Source of the DNA: Limnomonas spitsbergensis
Lineage: Eukaryota > Chlorophyta > Chlorophyceae > Chlamydomonadales
Length of the DNA: 64,000 nucleotides
Assembly (NCBI GenBank): GCA_037349105.1
Contig: JAYJMM010000114.1
Location: forward strand, 2,719,501 to 2,783,500
Direction: 5' to 3'
Shown here: in pieces, positions 22,501 to 31,500 of the stretch
Layout: each line of letters starts with the position of its first letter
Numbering within the stretch: position 1 is the first letter of the stretch
Position numbers and translations under genes: made by a program
The notes under the pieces: generated by a model
What the model was told of the DNA's origin: nothing
Databases searched by the model: none
Seen by the model: the letters and a program-made list of their open reading frames with translations, nothing else

Positions 22501-25500
22501 CCCCCCTAAACATTGAAGAGTCCAGTTTCCCCCCTAAACATGCGCAAGGGCTGCGTCTCCGCAAACAAAGGTTTCCAGATTTTTCGAGTGATTGGACATG
22601 TGCAGAGGTGGCATAGAGGTGAAGACCAGGCGGTGTGCAGGGGGCCCTTGACGCTTAGGAGCGCAAGCCGACAGCACCTAGGGGTGTCGAGGCCCTGCCA
22701 TTAAGAGCGTCCACTGCGTACAAAATGTACACATCTGAGGCTCAACATAAATGGGGCATCTCCTGCGTCTGCGGCAGACTGGAAAAGCAGAATTGCCTCT
22801 TCAACAGAGCCTCATCTTGGTTCAGCTAAGTCAAGGTTCAGCCCAAGTCAGGGTCTGCGGCTAGGGGCCTTGGTGTGTCAAGGTGCCTGCTGCTTGGGAG
22901 GTGAAGATTAATCCTGGGCCCTACACCCACACTGTCAAGGGAAGCCTCGTGGGGCCTGGAGATCATGTCCAGAATCTTGTGTGTGGATCTCTTAGGCTTA
23001 TGCGGGTTTATCCTGAACCCTAGACCCTGCATCCTGGTCCCTACATCCTAAACCCTGCATCATGAACCCTAGACCTTGCATCCTGAACTCTGCATCCTGA
23101 ACCCTGCATCCTGAACCCTGGACCCTGCATCCTAGACCCTGCATCCTGAACCCTGCATCATGAACCCTAGACCCTGCATCCTGAACCCTGCATCCTGCAT
23201 CCTGAACCCAGCATCCTGAACCCTGCATCCTGAACCCTGCATCCTGAACCCATCATCCTGAACCCTGCATCCTGAACCCTAGACCCTGCATCCCAGACGC
23301 TGCATCCTGAACCCTGCATCCTGAACCCAGCATCCTGAACCCTGCATCCTGAACCCTAGACCCGCACTGACAGGGGTACATCTCATTGATCCTGGGGATC
23401 ACGTCCAGTGTTTTCTGCGAGTACTTCTTGGTGTAGAAGTGGAAGATGGGGATCATGATGTCCGCGTGCACGTCAGAGCTGCAGAAGCGGAACACGGGTG
23501 CGTACGGCTTGGGGCCGCGCAGCATCACCATCGGCCGGTCGCTGCTGGCGATGACAAATTCGACATCAGGAATGAGGGCGCCGAAGATTTCCTGGATCTC
23601 CAGAATGACCTGGAGGGTAGGTGGGTTAAAATATCTCCAGGATGACCTGGACGGGGGGTGAGGGCTGAATATCTCCAGGATGACTTGGAGTGGGGGGTGG
23701 GGTTAAATATCTCCAGGATGGCATGGAGTGGGGGGTGGGGCTAAATATCTCCGGAATGACTTGGAGTGTAGGTGGGGTTAATTATCTCCATGATGACCTA
23801 GAGCGGAGGTGGGTTTAAATATCTACGGAATGACTTAGAGTGTAGGTGGGGTTAATTATCCCCATGATGACTTGGAGCGGAGGTGGGTTTAAATATCTAC
23901 GGAATGACTTAGAGTGGGGTGTGGGGTTAATTATCTCCATGATGACTTGGAGCGGAGTTGGGTGCAAATATCTCCGGAATGACTTAGAGTGGGGTGTGGG
24001 GTGAAGTATCTCCATGATGACTTGGAGCGGAGGTGGGTGCAAATATCTCCGGAATGACTTAGAGTGGGGTGTGGGGTTAAGTATCTCCATGATGACTTGG
24101 AGCGGAGGTGGGCGCAAATATCTTCAGGATGACTTGGAATGGGGGGTGGGGATGAATATCTCCATGATGACTTGGAGTGGGGGTTGGGTCTAAATATCTC
24201 CAGGATGACTTTTGAGTGTTAGGTGGGTTTAAATATCTTCAGGATGACTTGGAGTGGGGGGTGGGTTTGAATATCTCCAGGATGACTTGGAGTGGGAGGT
24301 GGGTTTAAATATCTTCAGGATGACTTGGAGTGGGGGGTGAGTTTAAATATCTTCAGGATGTCTTGGAGAGGGCGGTGGGGTTAAAATACCTTCGGGATGA
24401 TATGAGGTGAGGGGAGGGTTTACCCACTTCCAAGTCACACCTGGTCGTTATCCCCCCTCCTCAGGTGAGTCAGGTCACGCCTAGTCAGAAATCCCCCCAC
24501 TCAGGTCACACTTGCTTCTAATTCCACTCATACCCATGTCCCACCTGGTTATAATTTCCCTCACCCAGGTCACACCTGCTTCTACTTCCCCACACACCCA
24601 GGTCACACCTTGTTGTTTTCTCTCACACAGGTCACACCTGTTTCTCATTACACTCACACCCAGGTCACACCTGGTTGTTGTTCCCCCCCACTCAGGTCAC
24701 ACCTGCTTCTCATTCCACCCACACCCAGGTCACACCTGGGCACCTGGCAGTTGTTTTCCCTCACTCAGGTCACACCTGCTTCTCATTCCACTCACACCCG
24801 GGCCACACCTGGTTACAATCTTCCTCACTTAGGTCAAACCTGCCTCTCATTCCACTCACACCTAGGTCACCCATGTTTGTAATTTCCCCCACTCAGGTCA
24901 CACCTGCTTCTCATTCCAATCACACCCAGGTCACACCTGCATGTAGGTGAAGAAGATGCCAGCGTGATGGCCGACAGGGATGTCATGCGCTAGGCTGGCC
25001 TCGACCACGTAAGCGGTGCCATTCATGAAGGCAAGGGCGATACCCTTGTTGGCACCTCGCGTTGTGAACTTCGGTCGTAGCGGGGAGGGGGGCATGTGGG
25101 AATTGATGCAAGTTTGCCTTGTGCTTTCCAGAATTTTAAATGGGATTCACATATGGTAATTTGCTCCAAGGTTTATTGCATGTGTTAGCATGGAGTTTGC
25201 ATATGGTTTGCAGAAATAATAGGCAACCTCTGCTTGGGGCTTGCATGGGGCTTGCATGAGGCTTGCATGAGGCTTGCATGGGTCTTGCAAAGAACTTGCA
25301 TGAGGCTTGTTTCAGGTTTGCATGCGGTATGCATGGCACCGTAGTTTTTCAAGTCTGAGCACAAGACTTTTAGATGCCATTGCTTGCCCTGTATGGGACA
25401 CCTGCATATTATGCCTGCATGGCAGGCTGCATGATACGCCAGCGTGGTATCCTTGCATGATAGCCTGCACATTATGCCTGCGTGGTAGCCTGCATGGTAG

Positions 25501-27776
25501 CCTGCATGGTAACCTGCATGGTAACCTGCATGATAGCCTGCACATTATGCCTGCGTGGTAGCCTGCATGGTAGCCTGCATGGTATCCTGCATGGTAGCCT
25601 GAATGGTAACCTGCATGGTAGCCTGCATGATAGCCTGCATGGTAGCCTGCATGGTAGCCTGAATGGTAACCTGCATGGTATCCTGCATGATAGCCTGCAT
25701 GGTAGCCTGCATGGTAGTCTGCATAATAGCCTGCATGGTAGCCTGCATGGTAGCCTGCATGGTAGCCTGCATGGTAGCCTGCATGGTAGCCTGCATGGTA
25801 GCCTGCATGGTAGCCTGCATGGTAGCCTGCATGGTAACCTGCATGGTAGCCTGCATGGTAGCCTGCATGGTAGCCTGCATGGTAACCTGCATGGTAGCCT
25901 GCATGGTAGCCTGCATGGTAGCCTGCATGGTAGCCTGCATGGTAACCTGCATGGTAGCCTGCATGATACGCCAGCTCATTATGCCTGCATGGTAGCCTGC
26001 ATAGTAACCTGCATGATACACCTGCATGGTATGCCTGCATAGTGCACCTGCACATCATGCCTGCATGATACGTCTGCTTGGTAGCCTGCATACTACGCCA
26101 GCATGGTAGCCTGCATGGTTGCCTGAATAGTGCACCTGCATGGTATGCCGGCTAGGGACACCGCACCTTGTTGATTGCCAGCGACATGGCCTCCCTGTCA
26201 GGTGAGGCACACACGCAAGGAAAACGGTTAAGCACGCCGTAGATAGGATCTCAAATCTAGGGGAGATTTTGTATGCCAGTAGGAAAATAAAACCCGTCCC
26301 TTTTACGCAGTGTCTGGGGTCGAGCAAGACCTGATTGATATGATCAAATGAGCACATGCGTTGGAGCACCGCACCCTGATAAAGATTTAATCAAATCCCA
26401 GAGCCTTCAATATTTATCTAATTGGATCATAGAATCTGTATGCAAATGAGAGCCTCTGTAGCCTAATTATATAAAAAAACAAACGATGTACAAACGATGT
26501 ACAAATGATGTACAAACGATAATACAGGCATCAGAGCTACACAGGTTTGAAGCATGCCCAGCAGCACATAAAAGGAGGCGCAGCGGTGAGGAGGAGATGC
26601 AGCTGTTCTGGCCTTTCAAAAGTCACAAAAGCTTCTGACACCCTTGATAGTGAATGTGATTCCTCATATTTGATCTATGCCTTGCACCATTCAAAACGGA
26701 CTGTGCCTTGCAGGCTTACAGCATTCAAATGAACCATGCCTGGATTTGTTCAAAAGAAAATGCACCAGGAGAAGCAGCAGGTAGGTTTCCTGGCCAGCCA
26801 GCACAGAACTGGAAGCAACGTCTGGTGGGCGGCATGCAACACCCCCATGCAACATCTGGGTCACACATGCGCACCCCAAGCAACATCTGCGCCCCCTGCA
26901 ACATCTAGGTGAAACATCTATTCCCTTATGCAACATCTGTGCCACTGTTCAACATGTAGGTCACACGGGCATGTCTGTGGACTGCTTAACAGCAGTTGCA
27001 TGCATTAAGCATAAGAAGCTTCACATTACAGCTTGCCGCCCCTAATTGCTCGGGTACTAGGCCACCTCGGCTGCCCCTCTGCCAAGAAAAGCCCAATGGG
27101 GACAAATCCTGGGACAGCTTGCAGCCGGGGGCCGAGCAGCATGGCAGGCCATGCATGAGGCGTCCGGCCAGAGGCTGACAGGTACCTGAACTGTAGCTGA
27201 AAGATTGCTGATCGACGGACAAAAAACACTGACTACTGCGATGACGTGCAACAGCTATCTTGTTGCATAATTTAGGAGTAGGCACTACAATTTATGACAT
27301 CTAGTGCTAGATAGCCACGAGTGGCAGTGCAGAGCCCCGAGTTTTGCAAATTTCACGGCTGCGCTTAAGCGGCAAGAGCTGACCCCCTGCTGCATGATTG
27401 GAGAGGGCGCGATTTGCTTGGGTAGGCAGCGCAGCAGCAGCGCGCATGGTGCCGCATGCATGAGGCCACAGTGTTGCACAATGAGCTACAGTGACATGCT
27501 GCATGCAACATGCCACAGTAACACATGCCATGAGCCAGAGTGCATGGGGAGCTTTTAATCTCACCGGTCCACGCCGTCCGGCCAGATCTTAAGATCATTG
27601 TAGATGCCCTCGTACAAGTCTTCGAACTGCTCGCAGTGCTGCAAGGCTTCCTCTAAGTCCCAGGTTTTGGCGGCATCGGCTCTTAACGCGGCACTAGAGA
27701 TTGTGGCTGCCAGTAAGAGCAGGCGCACGAAAGTAAGGAGGTCGCGGAGGGGCGGGCGCTTGCATGCCGGCTTCAT
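13560..27776 (-). CDS. GT90 (CAP10/POGLUT-like) glycosyltransferase, complete, 11 exons, 453 aa
   Basis: Exons, 5' to 3' on the minus strand: 27776-27565, 26194-26167, 25068-24937, 23609-23372, 19502-19390, 18788-18727, 18214-18110, 17015-16928, 16099-15978, 14209-14134, 13745-13560 (stop TAG). All junctions are GT-AG, phases agree throughout, and the 1362 nt are exactly 454 codons. Residues ~12-35 (LLTFVRLLLLAATISSAALR) form a signal peptide or membrane anchor, so the enzyme should sit in the secretory pathway. Glyco_transf_90 hallmarks follow in order: DLYEGIYNDLKIW, DVEFVIASSDRP, PVFRFCSSDVHADIMIPIFH, EKKEVLFGRFS, FKYLLHLDGQALSSR, FKEESGYKTFYYHLLKP, ILPAIEWAKANDDEAQRIA. The family transfers sugars from nucleotide sugars to proteins or glycans (POGLUT, CAP10); donor and acceptor cannot be read from the sequence. 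It aligns along its whole length with the divergent neighbour at 28587-34813. Its 14-kb span is mostly intronic repeats. The tail after the ANAEELGRRYRPKR segment is highly charged. Confidence -1.
14215..15412. repeat. 14-bp array (~85 copies), minus-strand GT90 intron 9
   Basis: Unit GTGTGGGGTTTGAG with GTGGAGTTTGAG variants. On the gene strand it reads ACCTCAAACCCCAC. It is bounded at the far end (15410) by CCCAGGTACCTCAAACC and at the near end by the real exon 10 start CCCAG|GTACCTCAACAAG, so the array appears to have grown from a duplicated exon edge. Confidence -1.
15413..15977. other. Rest of minus-strand GT90 intron 9, no gene seen
   Basis: Apart from a short direct repeat (GGGTTCACGAGCAGGAC at 15537 and GGGTTCACAAGCAGGAC at 15555) and GTGTGTG runs, I see no feature here. 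Confidence -1.
16145..16350 (-). repeat. Two echoes of the 5' part of minus-strand GT90 exon 9
   Basis: On the gene strand the true exon begins at 16099 with GAGCACTACATTGAGGTGTG. Copies at about 16221-16160 and 16343-16275 repeat the acceptor plus GAGCACTACATTGAGGT and ~60 further bases. One has a stop (GAGGTCTAGAGG) and the other ATGTAGG changes. Only the 16099 copy reads on into AEWAKAND-type coding sequence and a donor. Confidence -1.
16612..16690. repeat. 14-bp tandem repeat
   Basis: About five copies of AGTCACTCAAAAAGTCACTC/AGCCACTCAAAA in minus-strand GT90 intron 8. Confidence -1.
17195..17310 (-). repeat. Dispersed repeat shared with 32330-32450
   Basis: The reverse complement contains CCACCTACGTGTCCCAGCCA, CGGACACCGCCC and GGGAGCGAGCCCTCTGTGAC. 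These match 32330-32450 in the same sense relative to the host gene. It lies in intron 7 of the minus-strand GT90 gene. Confidence -1.
18250..18435 (-). repeat. Two echoes of the 5' part of minus-strand GT90 exon 7
   Basis: The true exon starts at 18214, gene-strand GTATCCGGAGCTGATGGATG. Copies starting near 18322 (GTATCCAGAGCTGATGGATG) and 18431 (GTGCCCGCAGAGTCTGATGG) repeat it through GCTCCCCTAGGCTGG, then diverge before the conserved FKYLLHLDG part. Confidence -1.
18800..18905. repeat. 11-bp tandem repeat
   Basis: About seven copies of GAGGGCCATTT just upstream (gene sense) of exon 6 of the minus-strand GT90 gene. Confidence -1.
19185..19365. repeat. Degenerate ~20-bp repeats
   Basis: Repeated GCCGGACATCAGCCCAAGCC-like units in minus-strand GT90 intron 5. 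No coding evidence. Confidence -1.
19630..19748 (-). repeat. Two echoes of minus-strand GT90 exon 5 start
   Basis: The plus-strand sequence across the true exon edge, GCACCTCCTTCTTCTCACTC then CCTGTAAGAG, recurs as GCACCTCCCTCATTTTCACT (19638) and GCACCCCCTTCTTTCGTCTC (19709). Both lie upstream of the exon in gene sense. Confidence -1.
19750..22545. repeat. 27/28-bp minisatellite (~100 copies), minus-strand GT90 intron 4
   Basis: Unit CCCCAAAACATTGAAGGGTC followed by CAGTTTCC and a C run. Copies differ mainly by five or six Cs (27 or 28 bp) and GGGTCCAG or GGGTTCAG. It opens long overlapping frames on the minus strand that are repeat artefacts. The array fills most of the intron between exons 4 and 5. 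Confidence -1.
23020..23366. repeat. Repeat of CCTGAACCCTGCATC units
   Basis: Irregular ~15-22-bp units (CATCCTGAACCCTGCATCC, CCTAGACCCTGCATCC) start directly after the donor of minus-strand GT90 exon 4 and extend into intron 4. Confidence -1.
23611..24420 (-). repeat. Array of 3' splice-site units, minus-strand GT90 intron 3
   Basis: ~55-60-bp units, each with gene-strand CCACTCCAAGTCATCCTGG then AGATATT. The real exon 4 edge is CCCTCCAG|GTCATTCTGG then AGATCCAGGAAATCTTC, so every unit is a degraded copy of acceptor plus exon start. Units nearer the exon match better. In translation the units still read PLQVILEIF-like, as in the exon's VILEIQEIF. Confidence -1.
24430..24936 (-). repeat. Array of 5' splice-site units, minus-strand GT90 intron 3
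   Basis: ~50-bp units containing gene-strand GCAGGTGTGACCTGAGTG or CCAGGTGTGACCTGGGTG and GAGTGGAATGAGAAGCAGG. The real exon 3 donor is ATGCAG|GTGTGACCTGGG, so the array looks amplified from it and offers many donor-like CAG|GTGTGA sites. Confidence -1.
25200..25330. repeat. GGCTTGCAT(G) short tandem repeat
   Basis: Repeated GGCTTGCATGAGGCTTGCAT units in minus-strand GT90 intron 2; also in the second copy at 47725-47815. Confidence -1.
25480..26150. repeat. 12-bp array, minus-strand GT90 intron 2
   Basis: Unit GCCTGCATGGTA, repeated about 45 times, with GTAACCTGCATG and TATCCTGCATG variants. It opens frames on both strands with simple-sequence translations that do not code. Confidence -1.
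27055..27235 (+). repeat. Dispersed GGCC-rich / GTAGCTGA family copy
   Basis: CCCAATGGGGACAAATCCTGG, AGCAGCATGGCAGGCC, GGCCAGAGGCTGACAGG and the end TGAACTGTAGCTGAAAGATT. It lies in intron 1 of the minus-strand GT90 gene, just outside duplication A. Confidence -1.
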
Positions 27777-28586
27777 TCCGCTGCTCCCAGCATTCGGAAA
27801 ATCTCCTGTCCTAGCCGCGGAGGATATATGATGAATGAGAAAGGTGAGTAGGTGACACAACTGCCGTTGCAGCCATTTGCAACTGGCTGATGAGTTCGTT
27901 CGTTTCGCAGTGTCGTACACATTCGACGCTAACCTGAAACCAACCGAAACCAACCGTCCATGACGCAGCGCCGCTCCGAAATAATCCTCCTCTCCGATCC
28001 TTGCCCTGGCATTTCCTTGGTCCGTCGGAAGGCATCTGTGCAGCTTGCTCAATAATCTGTGTTACGCCACGCTCGAATTTGCAGCCGCTTGCTGTCAGCT
28101 TGTCACTGCGACACTTCCCTTCTGATTGAAAGCTTATTTCATGCAGCGACCTTAGGCCCCTATCGCACACGAGGTCCAGGCTACTCAGCTTCTTACCAAT
28201 CTAGCACCGAGTGCCCCAAAGCGTGTCCCTAGTCGGGCCCTTCACATGCATGCAGGGTGCCGTCTCCCCTTCAGGAATCACGCCATGCAGCGAAGGTCCT
28301 TCATAGCAGTTCATAACTCCCAACAAATCAGCTTGTAACTCCCATCAGTTAATTTCATCCAGCCCACAACAGCTTTGTTGGCACGCCAAGGACAAACTTC
28401 ATCTGCCATTCTGGCGATTCTGGCCCAGATCCTTCCCAACAGAGGTCGTGACACCCAAGAAACGTCAGCACAGAACTTCAAGGGCAGGCCTCAACTCCCA
28501 TCCTGGTGTTGCTGGCTAAGTTGATGCTTGCCTGACATGCCTTGTCAACCCTCTGGACGACTGCCCTTCACCGGGTGGCTGTAACA
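27777..28586. promoter_or_regulatory. Divergent intergenic region between the two GT90 genes
   Basis: 810 bases separate the two start codons, so both promoters and 5' untranslated regions must lie here, unless a 5' intron exists. I see no TATA box or repeat array; the region is mostly unique sequence. Co-regulation of the paralogues is a reasonable inference only. Confidence -1.
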
Positions 28587-31500
28587 ATGCAGCCCTTCAT
28601 CCGCCTCCTCTTCTTCCTCCTCCTCCGCCTCTCTGGTCCTGATCGCTTGTGCTTGCACTCGATTGCGCAAGCTGCCGGATCATGGGACAAGGAAATGTGC
28701 TGCAAGTAGGTGGTGTTGCGATGGGGGCCATGGGTATGTTTGCGGGATGTAGCCGTGCCTCCCATCAGTGCCTTTCTGGGAGATGGACCAGGCGTCAGTG
28801 TTTATTTTAGTGAATAAGGGGACACATTTGCTGGGCCGCCACGCGGCCACCCCTGGGTTGATTCCCACCAAACCTGGACCAGTCTCCGGCGGGTGGCGGG
28901 TGGCCCAAGCAGCAGGGCTGGCCGAACCTGGGGCTTGTAGCTGGGGGCCACAGTGTAGCTGAACTGTAGCTGATGGTGGTACACAACTCGCTACGATAAC
29001 ACTGCCAGACGTAAATTCTGGTTGCTGCTGTTGCGTGGGCCATGGGCAAGAGCTCAGCATCTACACATATACAAGACGTTGGCGCATGTAGAGCCTGTTC
29101 CAAACCCCTCATGTGACCCTGGAGCCTCGGCGCCAATCCGTTGCAACCGCCCTGGCTTCAGAGCCTCTGCTCGTTTTTCGTGTGGCTCACGCTCAGGCGG
29201 TTGAGGGCATTTGAGCCGTGCCCCGCCCCCCACCTCCTGCCTGCCCCTCCAAGGTACGCCCCACTGTATGCGAACATTGAGCGGGACCTGATGCCATGGC
29301 GCGACAGCGGCATCTCCCTGGATCTGATCAAAAAGACCATCAAGGCGCACACATCCTACCCCAGGTATCCAGGCTATGCCCTAATCCCCACCCTTGATCT
29401 TAAACACTTAACCCTGGACCTGATCAAGATGACCGTTAAGGCGCACACATCCTACCCCAGGTATCCAGGCTAAGCCCTACCCCCCACCCTTGACCCTAAA
29501 CCCTTAACCCTGGATCTGATCAAAAAGACCATCAAGGCGCACACATCCTACCCCAGGTATCCAGGCTATGCCCTACCTCCCCACCCTTCTTGACCCTAAA
29601 CCCTTAACCCTGGATCTGATCAAGATGACCGTTAAGGCGCAAACATCCTACCCCACGTATCCAGGCTTAGCCCTACCCCCCACCCTAAACCCTGAGCTAG
29701 GGATCAGTCGTGCATAAATTATCCTGAACCTCCCCAGCCTGCTGTCTCCCGGGGGGTCAGGGGTCCGTAAACGTACGGTGCGGGCACCAAGTTCTACATG
29801 AACTGTGTGGAACCTCCCCAGCCTTACTTCCGACCTGGGGACAACTGACAACTGTATTTTTCTGACTGGAACCCCATCGTGGGTCACTGGTCACGACTAT
29901 TTCCCTGACTCTGAACCTTAAGCCTGGTTCCATGGTTGTCATTTACCCCGACTAAACCTTAGACCCAGGTATCTGGTGAACACTAATTTCCTGACAATTT
30001 TCCAACCCCGGGCCCTGGATCCGACTCGTCTCTGACTGTACCCCACAATGCCGTACCCAGCCTTTCCCCGACCGATGCCACCCACTTCCTCTGTCAGGGC
30101 TGCTCACAGCCAGAAGGGCTTTGCGGCTGGCTTCCGAAACGGAACCGCCGTCCTGCTCACCCCGCCGCTGCTCACTTCATGGACCGGACACCATGCTGCC
30201 ATCTGGATCGTGTACATGAAGATGCTCGTGAAGCTGCAGGAGAGGTTCGGTGACAGCATCCCAGATGTGGTGCGATTCGCATGGCAGGACCTCAGGCAGT
30301 GCCCATTTGAGTGTGTGCCAAAGCACCTTTGGGGGGCCGTCGGGCGGCCATTACTGGGCCGATTGGGACCAAAACTTGATCGGCCTATGGCCGGTGGCCG
30401 GTGGCCCTGGCAGTAGGGCTCGCTGCACCAGGCACCCACGGCCGTAGGTCGTGATGTAGCTGATTTGTAGCTGAAGTGCGCTACAATAGCCAGTGATGGC
30501 AGGACCCCAGGCTTGTTACCTGAACATCCTACCAGGGCTGTGTGGTGTCGAGCGTCGACCACCTGCTGCAGGCGTCACGGCTTGTAACCTGCACTTGTAA
30601 CCGCGCCTTGTAACCTCTGCTTGTAACCGCGCCTTGTAACCTCTGCTTGTAACTGCCCCTCGAAGCCTCTGTTTGTAACCGCCCCTTGTAACCCCTGTTT
30701 TCAACTGCCCCTTGTACCCTTTGCTTGTAACCTCTGCTTGCAACCTGCACTTGTAACCGTCCATTGTAACCTCTGCTTGTAACCACCCAGTGTAACCTCT
30801 GCTTATAACTGCCCCTTGTAACCCCTGCTAAGCCTTCCCAGGACTTTGTGGTGTCCAGCGTTGACCGCCCGCTGCAGCTGGCATCGACGGACCGCGTGTT
30901 GGCTGCCGAGGACGAGCCGGTGTTCAGGTTCTGCAAGACGGACAAGTATGCGGACGTGTTGATACCAGACTTCCATTTTTACGTGAATGTGCGTGTGTAT
31001 GGGTGAGGGGCGCATGGGCATGGGCGTGTTGGGGCATATGCGTGTGTGTGTATGTGTGTGTGCGCGTATTTCTTGAACGTGTTCCCCTCGTGTTATCCAT
31101 GTCAAAGTTTTGCCAACATGGACCTCCTTGTATATTCCGTACGAACTGCGGTGACTCAGCGTCATGTTGTATCATGGTACGCAGGACGCAGTACCACAGA
31201 TGTTGCGCCTTCATGCCAGTGGGGAAAACAAATACGCATGGGTGAGAGCTGTGGGGGGTAGGGTCAGATGAAGCGTTTCTGAGTGTGAACTGAGTGTTTG
31301 ACACATCTTCTCACCCCCCCTCTCCCACACTTCAGTAGATGAGTGGGATATGGTGTTTGGCCATGTCACACTCCTGTCACCCCTTCCCCTTACACTTCAG
31401 GAGGACAAGAAGGATGTGGTCTTTGGGCGGTTCTCGCCTTACGACCGGCACCTCCACTCAAATGACACGACGGCCCTGAGGCAAGGCTTTGGCGGTGAGC

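Larger units (their letters stand above)
22673..27050. repeat. Segmental duplication A, copy 1
   Basis: Matches 45383-49669 almost base for base outside the arrays, and contains exons 2-4 of the intact minus-strand GT90 gene. Internal arrays differ in unit number between copies. The left border is at AGCACCTAGGGGTGTCGAGG, the right border at CCCTAATTGCT. Confidence -1.

Noticed and set aside
19729..22564. Many minus-strand frames rich in FWGETGPFNVLGGN
   Set aside because: 27/28-bp intronic minisatellite of the GT90 gene; no conserved domain or start context.
23020..24936. CRISPR-like regular repeats
   Set aside because: Units are contiguous or degenerate with no unique spacers, and the host is a eukaryote; these are minisatellites.
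25312..26091. HAGYHAGYHAG and SLHGSLHGSLHG frames (also 47678-48751)
   Set aside because: 12-bp array translated; both strands open at once.
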